This document shows positions 20,440-21,192 of a stretch of DNA of 21,192 nucleotides, one piece after another. The notes below the pieces were generated by a model that made no database searches, was not told where the DNA came from, and saw nothing but the letters and a program-made list of their open reading frames with translations. Position numbers and translations under genes: made by a program. Within the stretch, counting starts at the first letter, position 1. Each line of letters starts with the position of its first letter. The DNA is from Reclinomonas americana ATCC 50394 (Eukaryota > Jakobida > Jakobea > Jakobida): positions 1-21,192 of the forward strand of contig PS015596.1 of assembly GCA_048213135.1 (NCBI GenBank). The letters are read 5' to 3'.

Positions 20440-21100
20440 CTGTGGAGGGGAAAGGAAGGGGGAAGAGTGAAGGGGAGAGTGAGGGAAGACAAGGGGAAGG
20501 GAGAGGAGGATGTAACGGGAGTGGAAGGAGAGGATGAGTGAGAAAGGAGAGGAAAAGAGAGGCAGAGAGAGAGAGAGAGAGTGAGAGAGAGAAAGAACAT
20601 AGAGATTAGCAGGTAACGGGGACACAGAGAAGAGAAGAGGACCGAAAAGGAGAAAAGGCAGAAAGAACAGAGAGAGGAAGAGGAGAGAGAGGCAGCGAGA
20701 GAAGGACAAAAAGGAGACAGTTGGGCAGCGAGAATGGGAGAGGTACAGAAAGAGGAAGACAGAAAAGAGAGGGGCATGCAGAAGAAGGAACAAGACAAAA
20801 GAGAGAGAGAGAGGGAGAGAGAGAGAAAGAGAGAGAGAGAAAGACGAGGGAGAGACAGAGAGGCAACGAGAAAGACGAGGATAGAGACAGAGATAGGGAG
20901 AAGAAGCAGATAGAGAGGTGGAGAGATAGGAGAGGTATAGGCAGTCAGGCAGTGAGAACGGAAGAGAAAAGAGAGAGAGAGAGATTAGATGAGAGAATAA
21001 CCCGAGAGAAAGAAGGGCAGGCACAGAAGCAGTTAGGCAGCGAGAATGGGAGGGGAGGGAGAGGGACAGAAAGAGGGGGATATGCAGAAGAAGGAACACG

Positions 21101-21192
<92 letters not shown>
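20440..21192 (-). repeat. Part of intron 2 of lysozyme copy 2: GA repeats and minisatellite
   Basis: GA-rich on the plus strand, with CAGTTGGGCAGCGAGAATGG-type units near 20718, 20941 and 21030, matching those in copy 1. The last 90 or so bases (from about 21102) are pure GA dinucleotides and run off the window. Confidence 0.75.

Noticed and set aside
1-21192. CRISPR array, insertion sequence, tRNA or rRNA gene
   Set aside because: No regularly spaced repeats with unique spacers, no transposase motif and no tRNA or rRNA-like stretch was seen.

Overview
The window reads as nuclear DNA of a unicellular eukaryote. Genes are split by many short GT-AG introns packed with CT, GA, GAA and GGA repeats. 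There is no bacterial operon structure, and the assembly contains four N gaps. The gene set is a class V aminotransferase-like protein, a U11/U12 snRNP 35K protein, a small acylated EF-hand protein and secreted GH25 lysozymes. This would suit a bacteria-eating protist that keeps a minor spliceosome, such as an amoebozoan, apusomonad or unicellular holozoan. The species cannot be named from the sequence. All exon models were made by hand from reading frame, splice phase and family motifs; no search was run.

Layout. 260-6659 (+): an acidic protein of about 1,150 residues built on the class V aminotransferase/cysteine desulfurase fold, with the catalytic Lys and Cys positions replaced. The 641-base piece 5652-6292, between two 20-N gaps, is inverted in the assembly. 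10580-6821 (-): a nine-exon gene encoding a ubiquitin-like domain joined in frame to a SNRNP35 (U11/U12-35K) homologue; its first exon is duplicated. 10669-13524 (+): a divergently transcribed two-EF-hand protein of 144 residues with an N-terminal acylation motif; a gap lies inside its fourth intron. 17700-13913 (-): a complete nine-exon GH25 lysozyme of 209 residues with a signal peptide. 18533-18033 (-): a weakly supported small gene. 20439-18580 (-): a second GH25 lysozyme, cut at its 5' side by the window end.

Main discovery. Of about 37 introns deduced, 13 start with the same unusual 5' splice site, GTTGCG followed by a pyrimidine. They occur in all five main genes and at the same four positions in both lysozymes. 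None of the 13 has G as the last exon base, whereas 21 of the other 24 introns do. Junction placement is fixed by the 12-residue EF-hand loop, the ubiquitin-like fold and lysozyme motifs. This looks like a separate class of introns or of splice-site recognition, in a window that also encodes a minor-spliceosome protein. Other notable points are the Ubl-35K fusion, the degenerate aminotransferase and the inverted contig.
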